Shown here in pieces: positions 22,518 through 34,300 of a stretch of DNA of 64,000 nucleotides. The translations under genes and the position numbers were made by a program. The DNA comes from Acanthornis magna (taxonomy: Eukaryota; Chordata; Aves; Passeriformes; Acanthizidae), in contig JAWUZG010000351.1 in NCBI GenBank assembly GCA_036785705.1, forward strand, positions 248,001 through 312,000, given 5' to 3'. The stretch's first letter is position 1. The number at the start of each line of letters is the position of its first letter. The notes under the pieces are model-generated. The model was not told the origin of the DNA and ran no database searches. It saw only the letters and a list, made by a program, of their open reading frames with translations.

Positions 22518-24566
22518 ATGAACATAATGTGTAAAGTGAGAATTTTAGTAGTCCTTGTCATTATTGTGACAGGAATCAAGGCAACACCACTCAGGTACAA
22601 TGCAACAGGAGTATACCGATGCCAAGGGAAGGCATATGATCCACACTCCCGAAAGGCTCTGAACAAGATGCTCAGAGTTACAAATGCAAGTGTATGGGAA
22701 GGGAAAAATATTCTGGGTTGTGAATATGCTTTTGTGCACGATGGGTTCCGTGAGACTTCTCAAACACCCATGGAACTCATCCGACTTGGTCCTGAATGTT
22801 GTGACAAATGCTTGAGTACGTGCCCTGAGTTCAGATTTAAAATAGAGGGGTACGCAAAAAGAGCATATTTCATTGACTTCAACCTCACCCAAGTTTGTAC
22901 AAAGCCCTATGAAAATCAAGGTGAAGTAACCAAACCAGCACCAAGAAAAGTCAAGACCACGATTCAGGCATCCAAAAAGAGGCAGTCCCTAGTTCCCACA
23001 GTTATGAAAATTGGGCCATATGCTATTAAGAAAACTGGACTTCAAAAGCTGTTAACTAACCTAGAATGGTCCTTAAAAAGAGTAGAAATGGGGATGCAAG
23101 TAAACATATCTGCCACTCGGCCAGAGTGTGCCCCGTTTCTCAAAAATCCCTCTACAGACTGGAGCAATTGGCTCCGACACCGTATACCTTATAACTTCAA
23201 AACTAAAAGGGACCTTACAGGACTGTTGGGGACAGGATTGGGAGTCGTAAATGCAATTGATTCAGAAGTATTAATTAACAAATTGGCCACAGTGGGGAGT
23301 GACTTAGTTAAATTACAGCAGCCATTGCAATCTTCCTTGTTGGCTTTAGGTAATGATCATTGGAAATTGTCCAAAGTATTGCCAGAGTGGGAGACCATGG
23401 AAGAGCTAGACCATGAAGTAATAATCAGTGCTCTCGGTGTAGCCAGCAAAAATATTTCCTTAGCCCTTGGCTGCACTCAAGCACAACTATGGGTGCAATC
23501 TGTAGCTGCTTCAGTTATCAGAGAAGGTGAAGTAGGGATCTTCCCCGTTGAAATTCGTAAAATTGTTTGGGACGATGCCTCTGAAATTGAAAAAGAACTT
23601 CAGTCTTGGTGGGTTTTAGTCAATTTTACATATGACCCCATGACAAATATAGTCACAGCCTTTGTCCTGACTATTCATAATGCATCAGTTAGCCTGATAT
23701 ATCCAATACTTCCTCTAGGATTAAATCATGAAGGAACTGTACTATACCCCTCTAAACACAGAACATGGGCACAAGAGAATAAAGGACAATGGCAAACCAT
23801 CAACCTAGAGTCTTGCTCAATGAAAGAGCAGTTAAGATACATATGTGAAGGAATCCCAGAAGAAGACAAAGATACTTGTTTAGATACAGATCAAAGCATT
23901 TGTAACTTTGAAGTGCATTCAGTCAACCAAATGACTCAGCTGGTGTATGCTGGACAAGGTTGTGTCTGTCTCAGGACAGCATGTCCCACCATAATGATAG
24001 ACAACCTGGTTGTAAATGAGACTCAATTCAATTTATGCATTTGTAACTTCACAAAAGTTGAAGGATGTGACTTTTCCTATCAGGCACCTGTAATATCACA
24101 CTAGTATATAAAAGCGAGCCTGACTACCGTACAGGAAATCTTGCCAGTGCCCATAGGAATGAACTTAACACTAGTCACCCAACTGCTAAAACACCCAGAA
24201 TTACAAGGAATTTTGAAAGAAATTAGAGAAGCAGGGAAAAAGACTCTAATTACAATACACCATGACACGGAAACAATTCAAACTGTTTTCAAGCAATTTG
24301 AAGGACACTTGTCTCATCATTGGTGGGATGTGCTCTTTGGATGGTCTCCAACAGCAACTGGTGTACTAAATGCCTTGATTCATCCTGTTGTTGTATTACT
24401 CTTTTTAGTAGGTATTAGTTTAACCCTATCTGTTGTGACGCTTCTTTGGAATTGGAAGATTTTGCGAAAAATAGCCGCTTTAACATCGCTCTCCAAAGCG
24501 TATGTCCTAGTCTTAAGAGACAATAGCCATACAGCATGGATAGATGAGGAGGAGTCTCCATATTGA
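22518..24566 (+). pseudogene. ERV1 env, open except for one stop codon
   Basis: From the first ATG (22518) the frame stays open for 528 codons to a TAG at 24102-24104, then continues in the same frame to TGA at 24564-24566. It has a hydrophobic signal peptide (about residues 5-20), several Cys-rich patches (ECCDKCLSTC; GQGCVC), N-glycosylation sites, and a basic cleavage-like KTKR at about 23211 followed by a Gly-rich hydrophobic stretch. A membrane anchor lies at about 24381-24455, with a tail of about 35 residues. I did not find the CX6CC motif typical of gammaretroviral transmembrane subunits. The stop precedes the anchor, so the product would be secreted or non-functional. The unusually preserved frame suggests young age or selection. 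Confidence 0.8.
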
Positions 24567-24604
24567 GTAAAAGAATTTACTCATTGTAAAAGAGAAGTGG
24601 GGAA

Positions 24605-25274
24605 TGAAACATAGGGTTTTCTTTTAGACACTTAAGTGTAGAGATTTTAGATAAAAGTTAGTTTTGTTAAAATTAACTAGAACAGAAAAAGATGCAGAAC
24701 TCAGTTAGAAAGAAATTAATGATTAAATGCAGAGTAACCCTTTGATTATTTGATATTTACTCAGCTGTGCTTAGAATAGACAATTAATAATCTTAAGAAA
24801 AGAGGTTCAAAGGAGAGCCTAGACAGTTACAAATTTTGCCCAGATGCAACCTACTTAGAAGCAATAGAAGAGAGCATTGGGAGTTTTCCAGGGTCAAATG
24901 TATTGTCAAAAATCAACAAAGTAAGAAGGTCACACTGAGGAAGACTCATATTACTTCATCCAAAGCAGCCCTCAGACTCAAATTAACAACCACCGACCCA
25001 ATTCCATTGCAGGAACTGTGCATGCTTAATGACTTTTTGGTAATTTCCATATGAAGCGGGGAATGGGAGGCGCTTATGTTAAATATGCATTTTTGTTATA
25101 GATAAATAAGTTCTATGTTGCATTGTTACTTTGGAGCTGTACATTTGGGAGCTATCCCTGCAGCTCTCCGGTGCTGAAATAAACATACACTTTCTAACCT
25201 TAACAAGTTAGAGAGTCTTTGTCCATCTCAGGTGGATATTGATATTGGATCTATATCTGCATTTTAATAATTCA
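24605..25274 (+). mobile_element. ERV1 3' LTR (670 bp)
   Basis: It starts TGAAACATAGGG and ends AATTCA (TGAA...TTCA termini), directly after a purine-rich tract. The polyadenylation signal AATAAA lies at about 25178. It is similar along its whole length to 16854-17514, with small indels. To its right begins unique DNA flanking SEMA4D. Confidence 0.88.
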
Positions 25275-28227
25275 AAACCACCGCGACTGACCTGCTACTT
25301 TTTTGGAGACGCTCTGCATAGAAAGCTGAATGGCACAGCCCACCTCAGCAGTGGGCTGGCTTCACCCTGAGCAGAATACCGAGCAGATTTATCAGCACCC
25401 TACTGCAGCTGTCAGGCAAATCAGCTGGATCCAAGCATGGAATGGCTTTTCCTGTACTGCAGCCATACAGATCTCAGTACACAGAAATGGACTTGGGTCT
25501 TGTCTGCAGTGAGACTGCTGGACTCCAGCACGATGAGTACGGTCACAAAGTGATGAGCAGACACCCAAGAAGAGATTTAAAGTACAGAAACATGCTTCAA
25601 AAATCCTATGCTCAGGTGCAGATATTTGGTCTTGACATGATAAATACCCTCAAGAAAACAAATGACAGAGTATCTTAGGGTTCAGTTTAGGTTTCGGGGC
25701 TCACTAACACTGATTTTTCAACTAAGGATGTAAGGAGCTTCTGCCATGAGAATGCCGAACATGTCAGTCTCTTTAATGCAATGATCATGACGAAGTCTCT
25801 AGAGGAAGCTGCAAGACCAAGCACAAATTACTTTGAATCCATCTCGCATATAAAGTGTGCAAACAGCTTTCAAGGAAACTCTCAACACTGGAAACTGCAA
25901 GATAAAACAGGATCAAAAAAGAACCTGCTGGCACTGCTGGAAGATACAGTTTGAAAGACAGTCAAACATCCATTCAAATGCAGTCTTCCATTCTGAAATT
26001 TAACTTAGATTAGCGCTGGACTATGTTGCAGTGCTCACAGAAGGAAGTCTATGGTGTTGGAGACATACAACTTCCTAGGAAAACTTCCCATTCTGCTCGA
26101 AGATTTTCACAGTGCACCGAGCACTGCTCATCTCTCTAGTGCCCTGCTGGATAATGCTGAAATGGTGAAATACTGAGCTTGGGCTGTAGCGTCTCGGCAT
26201 GTTTCCCAGCTCATGGGAGATGGAAATACATGGAAATACATCCAAGAGTTCAGGGAGCAGGCAGTGAGCTGAGCAAACCATTAAAAAAAACCCCAGACAT
26301 GCCTTCCAGTCAAGCAGGAGTTAAGAGGATCTACCATAGGCTCTGCTATAGATTGTGCCCACCATGCTCCCCATACTATGGGAAGAACCTAGAGACTACT
26401 GAAAAATGCACTCAGAAAGGACTCGGACTCCAAAGAGGTCTAAAACCCACCATTAGAGTAATTATTACCCTTCTGTGGTTAATCTACTACTATGGGATGC
26501 CATGATGTATAAAACAACACCAGCTCTGTGAAGGACTTCAGTAGCCACAGGCTGTGGAGGCAGAAACTTGTGTTTTCAGGCTGGGGAGCAGCAGGAATCC
26601 CTGCTTGGCTGGTACTGTGACTATACAGTTATCATGACTCTGGCACCTGACCCAACCTCCCACTCCGCATCACTGAAAAGTAGCTCTGCTTTCATGGGAA
26701 TGTACTGGGCAGCACTAGTTCAGTTTTAGGGTTTAGTTTTATGTGTCAATAATTATATTTGCAACATGGAAATTTTCACTTGCAGAAGACACAAACTGTT
26801 ACTCTCTGCAGTGCCAATGCAGGAAGCGGTGTTTTATTTCAATTCTAAGCTCTGAGAGAAGTTTCTCCGTGAAAAGACGGAGAAGAGCTATCTATCACTA
26901 TCTTCTATGACAGGGCATATTCTGAAACTTCCTGTCAAAGCAAGTAATTTCAAGCTTTCTTTGCAGATTACACAAATACTTGATGTGTGTCTCTGTATAC
27001 ATATATATACACACACATTATATATATATATACACACACATATATAAGTGAGTTGTCAGTGTGATGTATCATATAAAATAATACAAACATGTTTACGGAA
27101 CACTAAGCACAGAAGTCTTTAATTCTGATTTTCGTTTGTCTAGCAAAAACATATTCTGCCCTTTCTTTCTATTGTAAGCATGAAAGGATAAATAAGCATT
27201 CAAGATGAGCTCATAAAAATTATGACATAAAGCTCTGTTCCACTGAGCTGATCACTCTGACATGCAAAGTTTTATTAAATATCACACAAAAATAAAAGCT
27301 GTTTCAAAGTATTCCTAAATCCCTAAGCTGCAGAGCGCTTACGGATCACTAGGTAGCTACTGAATGCTGGTATTAACACCAGATACTTCAAAAGAGGCAA
27401 TCCTTCCTTATGAAGCCCAGAAAATCTCACTGATGCTACAAGTGACTTTAGGCATAGACAGACACATTCATGGATCGAAGGTCTGAGGAACTAGGGCCAG
27501 AAACCTAACTCGTGTACAAACTACACACAGTGATTATCCTCCTACTGTCACAAAACCACTCCAGAATTAAGTGACTGATGAATGGTGGAGGACAGCTGCC
27601 AGGTTTGGAGCCTGCAGCAGGTCCTGTGCCATCCAGCTGGAGCTGCAGCTGGTGCCTGACTGGGCGGACAGGACCTCACCGGGGGTCCTCACCCACAGCT
27701 GCAGCAACGTAACTGCTCTCACATCCAGCAGGGAGGAGCCTGCAAGATTTAGGACAGCAGAAATCAACTAGCTACAGAATTCCGAGTCTCTGTGCTAGAA
27801 GACTGCTCTCTTTTCTTAGGTCTGTTTCCTCAGAACCACACGCCACTCCTTAGCCCTGGGCAGTTTTCTGCAAAAATCTACAGCAGCAACAAAGGGTCAG
27901 GTTTTTTACATTACTCCTAACCTGAAATATGGTCTATTAAAACACCTCACCATTTCCAGCTTCTGCACATGGAAATGAAGTGAAGACCTGCACACCTGTG
28001 CCCCCCCAGCCCCTCCCCCATGTCCATGCACCTTCAGAAACTTGCCACCTACCAAACGTACCAAAATGCAGCAGGCAATGTGTGATTGCTGCAGCATGGT
28101 GAGTTACAAATGCACACTCTAGCTCTGTGCACAGCAATCGTCTCTTGTCACAAGGTCACAAAGTGGTACAAAGAAGTTTTGTGAAAGAACAAAACGAGAT
28201 GACTGCCATGATGCTTACACCACTTAC
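25275..28227. other. SEMA4D 3' flank or intron, no exon confirmed
   Basis: This is where the next SEMA4D exons (end of the sema domain, PSI, Ig) would be expected, but no minus-strand PSI motif (C..C....DPYCAW) was found. A GC-rich island at 27567-27767 follows an acceptor-like cttgcag on minus but does not give a convincing semaphorin reading. A TA/CA microsatellite lies at 26999-27048. Confidence 0.5.
26999..27048 (+). repeat. (TA)n/(CA)n microsatellite
   Basis: Alternating ATATAT and ACACAC runs over about 50 bp. Confidence 0.9.
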
Positions 28228-28343
28228 TGTTTTGGCTGAAAGCAAGAGAGTTTGGACTGGTTCAAAATTTGGAAAAAGCTGTGTTTCTTCAATAATACGC
28301 ATTCCATTTTCATAGCGGATAGCTTTGTGCAGGGCTCCTCGAT
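28228..28343 (-). CDS. SEMA4D: SEMA4D coding exon 11 (last seen)
   Basis: Acceptor gttgtttcag, donor AAAACA|gtaagt. It encodes [29 protein letters not shown]. The good donor means the transcript expects a next exon, but none was found before the ERV1 LTR 3 kb further on. Confidence 0.88.
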
Positions 28344-31300
28344 CTGAAACAACAGAGCAATACGTTTAAGTAAGATCCTTGAAACAAAAAGGCAGGAAAA
28401 GAGCCTGCACAACTGCTGTTAAGTTGTCTCAATGATCTGCTTCCTGTTCAGGTGAATAATTCTGTGTCAAAGGCAACCATTACACTTGCCATCAACAGGA
28501 CCTCTGAGCAAGAAATAACGTTTTGGTACACAGAATGACCAGTTGGGGATGACATTGTGTGGTTTTGCTCAACTCATTGAAGCTTTGCAGTTCTTTTCCT
28601 GCAATACTTTTTCAAATCACCTAAGACTGTCCACTTACTGTGCACCTTACATTTTAACAAAAACACCAGCTGGTGTAAAAGTGTAGTTGCACTGTTTTAA
28701 AATCTTTCTCTTCTTTCTCATGGAGAATAGAGATAACATGTATTCTTGTGCTTTCTAATCTCATTGTTTTGGTACTGGACGCTCTAGTGTTGTAACCAAT
28801 CGTTATAGGGGGTGGAAAAACTATCGACCAATAATTATCAGATTATTAATGGATATATAAAGAAGTTCCTGTAAATAAAGTTTCTCTTTTTGCCATCTTG
28901 TGAGCTGCCTGCCTGACTTTCCTGAGAGCTTCCATGAATCTCCACGAATATCAGAAAATCAAAGCAACATAAAAACACTGTAAATATGGAAATCTCAAGA
29001 GTTTGTCTAAGAAAACAAATCAGTCAGTGCACCATGAAAAAAAGTGTTTTGCAGAACTCACCTGTACCGATGAACATAACATCATAGACGGTGCCATTGA
29101 GTGCTCTGACTCTGTCTACTACAATCTGTGTATACTTCACATCTCGCTTTACTAGCCAAGGTCTGTCTCCCACTGGGGTCACTGAGTCATCCATTAGCGG
29201 ATGATGTCTAACAAACAGCAATGTTTTGTCTGGTAAATTCAGAGAACTCATGTAGTTTGATGCTCTGGCTTCATTGTTTATACACTAGCAGGGGGACACA
29301 GAGGGGGTGGGAAATAAAAGAGACAACCAAATTGTATCATTTATTCCTACAAAATAAAGACAATTAACAGCAGTTGTATGCATTTTCTTCTCCACATTAT
29401 TTTGGCCAGTAACCACACCTGCACACTACACTCTTTGTACCGAGGAAGATCCTCAACTCTCACTGCACTTTGGCTTCTGGGATGTACTAATCCCTGAGCT
29501 TTGGACTACATTTTCGTTTGGGTCCAAAATGCATTCTAAAAAAACATTCCCTCTGTGCTCTCATTCATCTTCCCTACTTTTAACCAACACCTCTTTAAGC
29601 ACTAGCAACAATACAACTGTAAGGAACTAAGGAAGTAGGCAAAGTCTGAAAGAGACCCAGTGTTGGAAAGTTTTCTTTTGCAGAGCAGTGCACTATACCA
29701 GATAAACGTGCTGGCTCTACTGAGACAACGCAATAATTGCTATCCTTCTTTTCATCTGAACTAAAAGGTTTATGATGTTGCTAGTGTATAATAAATTCTA
29801 TTTCACAGAGAAAATTATTAACAAAATAATGAAAATACAAACCCAGCAAATAACTTAATTCTAAATTAAAAAACCCCAAAAAACCAAAGACTTTGATTCC
29901 CAAATAAAAAATTCAGAACACATCACTTGAGCGTTCTCCTACAAAGTCTTTACAACAAGAAGCAACCAGGTGAGGGCAAACAAATGAATCATTAGCAGGT
30001 TACTAGTATTCCCTGGTCTGTTTACTACTGAGCATTAAAAGAAGTCATCAGATCCAAGATTACAGAAACTTACTGCACCAGGCCGAGGATTAGGAATTTC
30101 CCCATGGTATCGTACCCACTTTACATGATGAGATGGTTCTACTCTACCACTCTGCATGTATTTTCCTTTTGAGAAAACCTCTTCTACAGTAGACAGATTG
30201 TACGCACACACTGCTGACAACCCCACATTATTCCTGTAAGTACAGGAAGAAATTAGGAAAAAAAACAAAACGCAACAAAACATAGGAGGAATTATTATTT
30301 TCTTGTAGTAACCAGCTGAGATGAAAGGTACTTAAACAGGAAAAGGCTACAGCACACTTACAGTTGTGGGGTGAAGACTCCATATATCACTGGCTCCTTC
30401 AAAGTTGGAGATTTGACAATAAAAACATCATTGATAACATTGAAAATTAAATTCTTATCAGGGATTGTACAAATCAGTCTGGCCTTGAGAAAGGAAGTCC
30501 ATTTTTTCTGCAAGGTCCTTAATCCTCCTCGGTCCCTCTTATGATATTAAAAAAATAAAAAGGTGTTTGTGAGGAGTGCTAGCAGTATTTTTGCATTTAA
30601 GAACCACTGCTGTACAGTGGCTTAATTACTAAGCCCTGGTGTTTTGTAACATTTCATCTCTAGCAACATCAATAAATGTTCACACATCCACAAACAGAAC
30701 AGGATGAAAGCTACAGGAAAATTGATTCAACAAAAATAACGCAAAATTATTTCTATCGCACGCACAGGGAAGATGAAATACGAGCGTTAATGAAGAACAT
30801 ACCTCAGCAACACTCAAAAAAGCTGAGATGGGAGATGCATCATTAGGAAAAAAGTAAAACAAGCATGGAAGTATTATACTGTCCTTTAAGAGAAATAGGT
30901 AATATTGCATTTGTTCTGTGACATCAAAACTGATTTAAATTCTAATGCGGCAGTATGCCTTAAAACTTGCCTGACATTGATAATTTCATTGGAAGAAATC
31001 CAGCAATGGTTTAATCCTTCTAGCAGTTACCATCTTTATTAAGGATTTGCAGGTACCAAGGCATAAAGAAGTTAAGATCTATTGACTAGAAATGTTTCAA
31101 AATGTTTGATAATTGACCTGTAGCTCTGATACTTCTCTAAAAGAGAGATTTCAATGTATGTTGAAACAGTATTCATATTTCCATTTAATATTTCCACTCA
31201 TTACCCAATTGTATATGCAATGTATTAAAGGAAATCTGCAAAATTTATTAAAACAATTAAGTATAAGTGCTTATAGATTTACAACCTGCCACCAATTTCC

Positions 31301-34300
31301 ATTTCAAACAACAGTCTGAAATACAGAATAACACAATAAATGAAGCTCTCATATTTCACAATACTCCCCTCTGAAAGTGTGCACAAGCTGTCAGTAGGCA
31401 GAGTGCCATAATAATAAGTCCCATGTAAACCTGCCTCCAGCTCCTTGTTTAATGGAAATCTCAAGGGCACTAACTCATTACTGATGTTTTGACTTCCCTG
31501 TTTAACTACAAAACAGTAAAGTCAAAATAAAACTTCTAACCTCATAAAAACGAAACAGCCAGATAAATTTGCTGTTGGGAAAACGGTTGCTTTGTTTTCT
31601 TTGTCACGGTTGCTTTGTTTTCTCCCAGAGGAGAGCAGAACCTCCAGATGTACCGAAATTTCACAACTGTGAAAAACAGATCAAGTATTTATTCACAAAG
31701 CAACCATTTGGCTTTCTCAGTTCTGACGACCTGATTGGAACTCCTCATTCATTAAAATTCACCAAATTCAATCACTTCCATTTACGTGGCAGTAAGTCCA
31801 CAAGAATGAATACTTTTTAACACACACACAAGATTCTAAGAGATACAGTAAAAGTAAATGGAACTATCTCCCACCTTGCATACTCTAGCTCTTCTTGGAA
31901 TCATCAATTTTCCAATGAATTCATACTCCACAGACACCTCAGTGAAAAAGAAGTATATCTTGTCGTCTTCTCCATCTGTGCTGTTTGGATCTGCTCTTAC
32001 CACATTAGCAAAAACAAAGCTGGGCTCTAGAGATACAAACAGAAGTATTTTCTATTCTGTAGGCGACTACTAACTTGATTCCCTCCAAGACCCTCAGAAA
32101 TTGTCTTTCGCCCAAACTCCAAACTCCACATTGCATTTACCTCCTCTCCAGTCACTGACCTGCCTACACATTTTGCTGTTCACAATATGAAGAGCATTTC
32201 CAAACAAAAACCAAACCACCAGAAAACAAACAGAAAAAAAACAAAAACCCCTAAAACCTATGTGATAGCACTAAGATACCTGAGAGATACCTATGATGTG
32301 ACAGCTCATTACCTCATCATTTTTCAGGCCACATTCAAATGTGGTTTTCTAATGGGCCTGCAAAGGCAACCCTCCTTTGCCTGCCTCTGTCCAATCCTAT
32401 CCTTTTTGGACACAATGATCATGATTTTGGTCCTTTTTGGCACAAAGCCTCAAACCTCTGAGCAACTACAAAACTCAGTGAATTTTGAAATTCAGGAACT
32501 GAAAGAGCCAAGAACCATGATCAGCTCAATTTGAGAACCAATTCAAGAGCAAAACCATTCTATTCCTTCCTGTATCATAACCAAACTGCATTATTGCAAG
32601 GATAAACAAGCAGAAAAGAAATAAACCATTCATGTCAAGTTGAAGTGTGTCTATTCTGAAGCTGTTTTCATCATCAATGCCGATAAAAATCCTGAAATTT
32701 CAAAATAAAAGCTCTTGATGGCATGCACGAGGGCACACACGCACAGTGTAGGCCAGCACACCAAAATCCATCTCTTTGAGACACCTGACGATTGCTCCTT
32801 AGCCAGCTAAGATACACACTCTGTACCCATGGTGTTGAAGAACGAAAAGGAACTTGTTTGGGACACTTCTCATGCCCACTTACCATTAAGCCAAGGTATT
32901 GGATACTCTGTTCTCAGAGAGCTTCGACGAGAGTGCCGTGAAATAATAGGTTCACTTCCCAACAAATTGTTAGAAGTCCCAGAATAAAGCTCCTCATCTT
33001 CAACACAAAACCAAAAGAATTGAACTTATGGACTAGATACCAAAAAGGGTACATAAATATTTGGTGAGTCTATCTATGTTTAAACTTCCCACAAGAAAAA
33101 ATAAACATGGATTCCCTCTGAATTGCCCTAGACATGTCTTTTATGTTTATATTTCTGCCGATCACTCTCAAGCCTAACACTTCCACACTTGGGTTTATTA
33201 TTATTATTGCTCTAACACTAGAACTGACAAAAGTCAACGTTGTTTTTGTGGGACTTTAACACTTAACATGAAAACCTACCATTTATGTAAACACATGCAG
33301 ATTTACTTAAATGCATCAGAAGTCTGTAATTATTTTCCTCTCTTTCTATGCCACCATTATTCAAACTTGACTTGTACAAATTTAGGCACAATGCAGGGAG
33401 CATGTTTGTTTCTTTTTCTTATTTCCCATTTCATGCTAAGTTGAGCTTCTCTCTTATGACCGTGAGACACTCAGGTAAAGCCACAAATTCTGCCTTCCCC
33501 AATCAAGATTCAGCGGCGAGTTTCCATGCAGTAAGTACACATGCAATAAATACCTCGCTTCCCTATTCTGTCGCATGCCTTCAGGACAGATAACAATACT
33601 ACTTGTTATATTTACTGAAATCACAGTAATTGATACTACAAGGGCACTCTAAGCACATTTAGACTCTCTGAATTAAATATCTTTAACACCAGGAAATACA
33701 GTTTGAAAATTAGTATTTTAGAAGTTGCTTCCAAAACAACCTAGAGTTTGAAGTTCTCCTTTTAAGAAAGATGCTAAGGTTGACTATGTAAGTATTTTAA
33801 TGTCTATACTTTAAAATAAAGACAAAAAATACAGATGCAAGCTACCATTTTGATAATGACAGACTGGATGGTGACAGTGGAAAAGATAAAACATTTTCGA
33901 AACATAAGAAGGAATGCAAAGTCTGAACTTACCAACCATAACAGACGTGTAGCTGTGAGCAGGATCAAATGGACATCTGCCCCTACCATCTTCAGTTTTA
34001 CCTCCAAGTCCAAATGAAATTAAATTCTGTTGAAAACCACAATACAGCTATTAGCACTTTTTTCTTTCAGCAACTCAACTTGTGCAAAGTTAACTGAACA
34101 CTAAACACTAAATAATGAGCTATATCATCAACTTCCAGCATCAAAGGCATTTTGTGTCAAATTATGAAAGACATATGTGCTTTCAGAAAATCTTATTTTC
34201 TCCCACATAGAAGAAATGTGATCCTATAATTTGTGAGGGTGGAAGGAGAAAAGAGCAAAAGATGAAAAGTTAAATCCAGACAGACCTCAAGAAAGAGCAT

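Larger units (their letters stand above)
21810..25274 (+). mobile_element. ERV1: 5'-truncated provirus (pol end, env, 3' LTR)
   Basis: It comprises the integrase zinc-binding region, a deletion, the integrase C-terminus, env, a purine-rich tract (AAAGAGAAGTGGGGAA, about 24588-24603) and a 3' LTR. Gag, protease, reverse transcriptase and the 5' LTR are missing on the left. A relative of its LTR lies at 16854-17514, but 4 kb of unrelated DNA separates the two. It sits left of SEMA4D on the opposite strand. Confidence 0.85.

Noticed and set aside
16854..25274. One complete ERV1 provirus from the left to the right LTR
   Set aside because: The DNA between them is GC-rich repeat, GAAA tract and spacer, with no gag, protease or RT; the LTRs also differ by several indels.
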